A DNA stretch of 64,000 nucleotides, taken from Cohnella phaseoli (GTDB lineage: Bacteria > Bacillota > Bacilli > Paenibacillales > Paenibacillaceae). Of this stretch, positions 61,212-64,000 are shown piece after piece. Below the pieces are notes generated by a model. That model was not told the DNA's origin and made no database searches. It was given only the letters and a program-made list of their open reading frames with translations. Position numbers and translations under genes: made by a program. Where the stretch lies: positions 124,001 to 188,000 of the forward strand of contig NZ_QRDZ01000001.1 in assembly GCF_003386235.1 (NCBI RefSeq), written 5' to 3'. Each line of letters starts with the position of its first letter. The stretch's first letter is position 1.

Positions 61212-62275
61212 GGCCCGCAAGGGTTGTCCGGCTGAAGGAGATTCACCTCTTTGCGAACGAGCCTGTGCGCTTGGGCGATCATCTGTATTGGGACTTTTTG
61301 CGGCTTTTTCATGAGATGAAGCGAGGACTAGCACTCGTTCGTCAAGAGTGCGGATTCGCTTCTGATTCTCTGGCCGTGGATACGTGGGGCGTCGATATCG
61401 CTTTCCTGGACAACCGGGGCAAATTACTGGCCAATCCTTATCACTATCGCGACAACAGGAATGACGGAATGCCGCAAATCGCGTTTGAGCACGAGAGGAG
61501 CTTTACGCGCTGACGGGTAGCAATCCATGGCAGTACAATACGCTGTTTCAATTGCTCGCAACGAAGAAGTCCGATCCGTACTTTGGGACAATGCGGCTAC
61601 CATGCTATGGATGCCGGATCTGCTTCATTATTTTCTGAAAGGTGTGAAAGCGACCGAATATACGGTGGCCAGCACAAGCGGCTGCTTAATCCTCATTCGA
61701 GAAGTTGGTCGTCCGAGCTATTCTCTCGTCTTCAATTGCCAAAGCATTGGCTTGCGGAAACCGTTCAGCCCGGAACGAGGCTGGCTTCCGTACAAGCGTC
61801 AATCGCAAGCGAGCTTGGCCTGCCGCCGGTGCCGGTCATTACGACGGCTTCTCACGACTCCGCGGGGCTGTCGTTGCCACACCTTCCTTCCATCTGAATG
61901 CCGTCTTTATCAGTTGCGGAACCTGGTCGATTGTCGGCGTTGAGAATGACGAGCCGATTGTTGTGGTACACAGTCTGGAGCTTTCTTTTACGAACGAGGG
62001 CGCTCTGGAATTCCATATTGTAGGCGACGGAGTTCAGCATCGGCTGCTCTGCCAGTTGACGGCGAACGCCACTGGAAGACCGGTCATCGCCGGCCCTGTT
62101 GAAGCGACGGCTCTCGGGAATGTTTTGGTACAGGCGATGGCGCACGGGGAAAATCGCAATGTAGCCGAAGCGCGGGATGTGGCGGCTCGATCGTTCGATA
62201 CCGAGCGCTACGAGCCGGAAGCGGCAGAGGAATGGAACAAAGCCTACCAACGCTATAAAGCGCATCACACAAGGA
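61212..62275 (+). pseudogene. rhaB: decayed rhamnulokinase gene
   Basis: Fragments of a rhamnulokinase, the kinase of L-rhamnulose catabolism, occur in order but in different frames: LKEIHLFANEPVRLGDHLYWD, DSLAVDTWGVDIAFLDNRGK, then LTGSNPWQYNTLFQLL, then VFISCGTWSIVGVENDE and AGPVEATALGNVLVQAMAHGE. At least four frameshifts or deletions break it, and its N-terminus is missing at the junction with AT-rich island DNA near 61208. GC-rich like the host genome. Confidence 0.85.
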
Positions 62276-62286
62276 GCGAGAGCATA

Positions 62287-63505
62287 ATGCCGACGAATAA
62301 CAGCAAGCTTACATTATATATAGCGACTGAAGCTTCGGACGATCATCCCGGTACAATCGGTCGGCCGTTGCGCACTTTGGAGCGGGCGGTCTCTCTGCTC
62401 AAGATCTGCGAGCAAAAGCTGGACGAATTGGTTATTTATCTGAGATAAGGGATGTACGAATTGGCTCGACTGTCGAACTGAATGAAGAGACGCTGGGGTA
62501 CAGCGATCTAAAGCTGACCATCGCAAGCATGGACGGAGAGGAGGTTGTCATCAGCGGCGCGGCTTGCCGTACAGCCGGCGTGGAATCCCTATAAGGACGG
62601 TATTTTTGTCGCTTCGATCGGCGCGGGTCGTCAAGTAGATGTTTTGTATGTCGGCAGCGAGCGGCGGATTATGGCCAGGTATCCCAAATACGAGGAAAAT
62701 AAAACGTTGAACGGATACGCCGCCGATGCGCTTAGCAAGGAACGAGCAGCGATATGGAGCAATCCTGAAGGCGGTTATATTCGTGCGCTGCATTTTCGGG
62801 AATGGCTGCTATACTACTCCCGCTCGACAGTCATGAACTGGAACATGCCTCCTACAGCATTGTGACAACAGAAGAACTGATTCGGATTACCGGAGAATCG
62901 TGGCGGCGCCCGCTGAGCCATGTGACCCTTCAAGGAATCTCATTTGTCCGGACACATAGAACGCTGTTCACCCGGCCATTCGTCGTCCGCTGCGCGGAGA
63001 CTGGGGAATGGTTCGGGCAGGAGCGATTTATCTCGATAATACGGAAAATATCCGCATTTGTCACTCGAAATTCGTAGACATCGGCGGTAATGCGATTACG
63101 ATGTCGGGCTATAACAGCAACAATCTGGTTGATGGTAATGATTTTAGGCATATTGGGGCGATTGGTGTGCTGACCTTCGGTCAGATGTCGGCGGTCCGCG
63201 ATCCGTCCACATACGATGGAGACAATCACTAAACCGAAATTCGCAATTTTGTGCCGGGCCCGCAAAGCGAGGAATACCCCCGTCATATTATGATCAGTAA
63301 TAACTACTTCTACGATATCGGAACTCCTACTGGCCAGCTTGTAGGAACTTACACAGTTGCTGGGACAGGCGGTTGGCAAACTTGGACTACATCAACATGT
63401 AATATCAGTGGCGCTACGGGAAAGCATAGGCTCTATCTGAAATTTACTGGAGGAAGCGGATAATTATTTAATTTTAATTGGCTCAAGTTTAGTGAAATTG
63501 GCTAT
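62287..63505 (+). pseudogene. decayed beta-helix carbohydrate-active protein with CBM6
   Basis: Begins at ATG 62287 with AAGGAG before it (LTLYIATEASDDHPGTIGRPLRTLERA, typical of a right-handed beta-helix enzyme) and no signal peptide. It is broken by a stop after about 53 codons. Later fragments show beta-helix rungs (AIYLDNTENIRICHSKFVDIGG and HIMISNNYFYDIG), and the end is CBM6-like (AGTGGWQTWTTSTCNISGATGKHRLYL, then a stop, then FNFNWLKF). Together with rhaB it looks like the remains of a rhamnose/pectin-type operon. Confidence 0.75.
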
Positions 63506-63556
63506 GCAGTCAGTAGATTTCTAACCTTTCGCTCTAAAATAAGAGAGAAGAGATCA

Positions 63557-63590
63557 TGAGCCGTTCAAACATTGGGACGGCTCATTCTTG
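63557..63590 (+). terminator. terminator after the beta-helix pseudogene
   Basis: Perfect stem TGAGCCGT/ACGGCTCA with a 12-base loop, followed by TTCTTG. Confidence 0.6.
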
Positions 63591-63600
63591 TGTACGCCCA

Positions 63601-64000
63601 GCAGGAAAACTGCTTACGAATAACGCCATAAAAACGGTAGTCGCTTTTCCTTTTGCGTTAGGGGCTGTGTACATCTTGTTATTCCTGTTTGGACAGTTTA
63701 CTGTACCTATAATTGTCTCTACTTTACTTTGGGGAACCTTGTCGGGAATCGGGGGGGATATTATTCAGTATTGGGTCGTTTCCTCAGCGCCAGAAGCACC
63801 GGAATTTTCTAATGGCTTATTTCTAACAGTCGGCAACTTGGGAATTACAGTGGGAGCAGCAACAGGCGGTTTATTCATATCGGCACTAGGTATTCCGTAT
63901 TTTGTATTCGTCGGCTTTTTATCGTTACTAGTAAGTTTGGTATTTATTCTAATAAGAACCCGCATCTATACTCCCCAAAATCGTTCTACCAATCTTTCTG
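63601..64000 (+). pseudogene. MFS transporter C-terminal part, probably truncated
   Basis: Frame open to the window end. It encodes membrane helices of an arabinose-efflux/YdhP-type MFS protein (SNGLFLTVGNLGITVGAATGG). The N-terminal half expected of such a protein is absent; the region just upstream is the terminator hairpin. An ATG at 63556 lies inside that hairpin and has no good site. It is either a 5'-truncated gene or one interrupted by the upstream pseudogene decay. The end lies outside the window. Confidence 0.65.

Noticed and set aside
1-64000. CRISPR array, tRNA or rRNA genes
   Set aside because: No regularly spaced identical repeats with unique spacers, and no tRNA cloverleaf or rRNA sequence recognised. 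The two minisatellites are head-to-tail without spacers.

Overview
The window looks like chromosome of a spore-forming Bacillota close to Paenibacillus/Cohnella. The evidence is Bacillus-type promoters and strong AGGAGG ribosome sites, a YjcZ-type sporulation peptide, YqzE, YqhG/YqhH, a CwlD-like amidase, YesM/YesN-type two-component pairs, an SLH surface protein, and Fur, NrdR and CcpA-like sites. Most of it is GC-rich with few broken genes. The stretch from about 39.8 to 61.2 kb is visibly AT-rich and reads as a genomic island.

Left part (1-9.8 kb): a purine-salvage-like group (NCS2 permease, guanine-deaminase-like enzyme, ankyrin/TPR protein, carbamate kinase). It is followed by an iron-siderophore unit: a binding lipoprotein and a Btr-like AraC regulator carrying a related binding domain, each behind a Fur-box-like site. 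Next come a GntR regulator, 2-keto-3-deoxygluconate kinase and KDPG aldolase, with a 51-bp minisatellite of hairpins between the last two.

Central part (9.8-36.1 kb): fur; an AfuABC-type ABC transporter with an inositol-monophosphatase-family gene and a YesM/YesN pair, behind a CcpA-like operator; two tandem cytosine-deaminase-like hydrolases; an MFS exporter with a sensor kinase and an OmpR-type regulator; an SLH protein with an ankyrin lipoprotein; a PhyH oxygenase divergent from an AraC regulator; and a set of envelope, sporulation and housekeeping genes ending in yqhG-yqhH. A 42-bp minisatellite separates yqhH from a B12-dependent ribonucleotide reductase gene (nrdJ), whose promoter carries two NrdR boxes 32 bp apart.

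Island (39.8-61.2 kb): a Ku gene; a decayed 5' copy of a tniQ gene; a complete Wadjet operon (jetABCD); a complete type II CBASS operon (CD-NTase, E2-E1 Cap2, JAB Cap3, HNH-SAVED Cap5); two unrecognised membrane or secreted genes; then a putative mobility module of two TniQ-family proteins, a tyrosine recombinase and an XRE regulator. A 14-bp box is repeated before three plus-strand genes of that module. No TnsA, TnsB or TnsC homologue is present. The Wadjet and CBASS cargo lies between the decayed tniQ start and the intact one.

Right flank (61.2-64 kb): GC-rich again and decayed, with a rhamnulokinase pseudogene, a beta-helix/CBM6 pseudogene and the C-terminal part of an MFS transporter running off the end. 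The known defence systems are the clearest finds. The least explained are the TniQ/tyrosine-recombinase module and a short structured leader shared by the aldolase and SLH genes.
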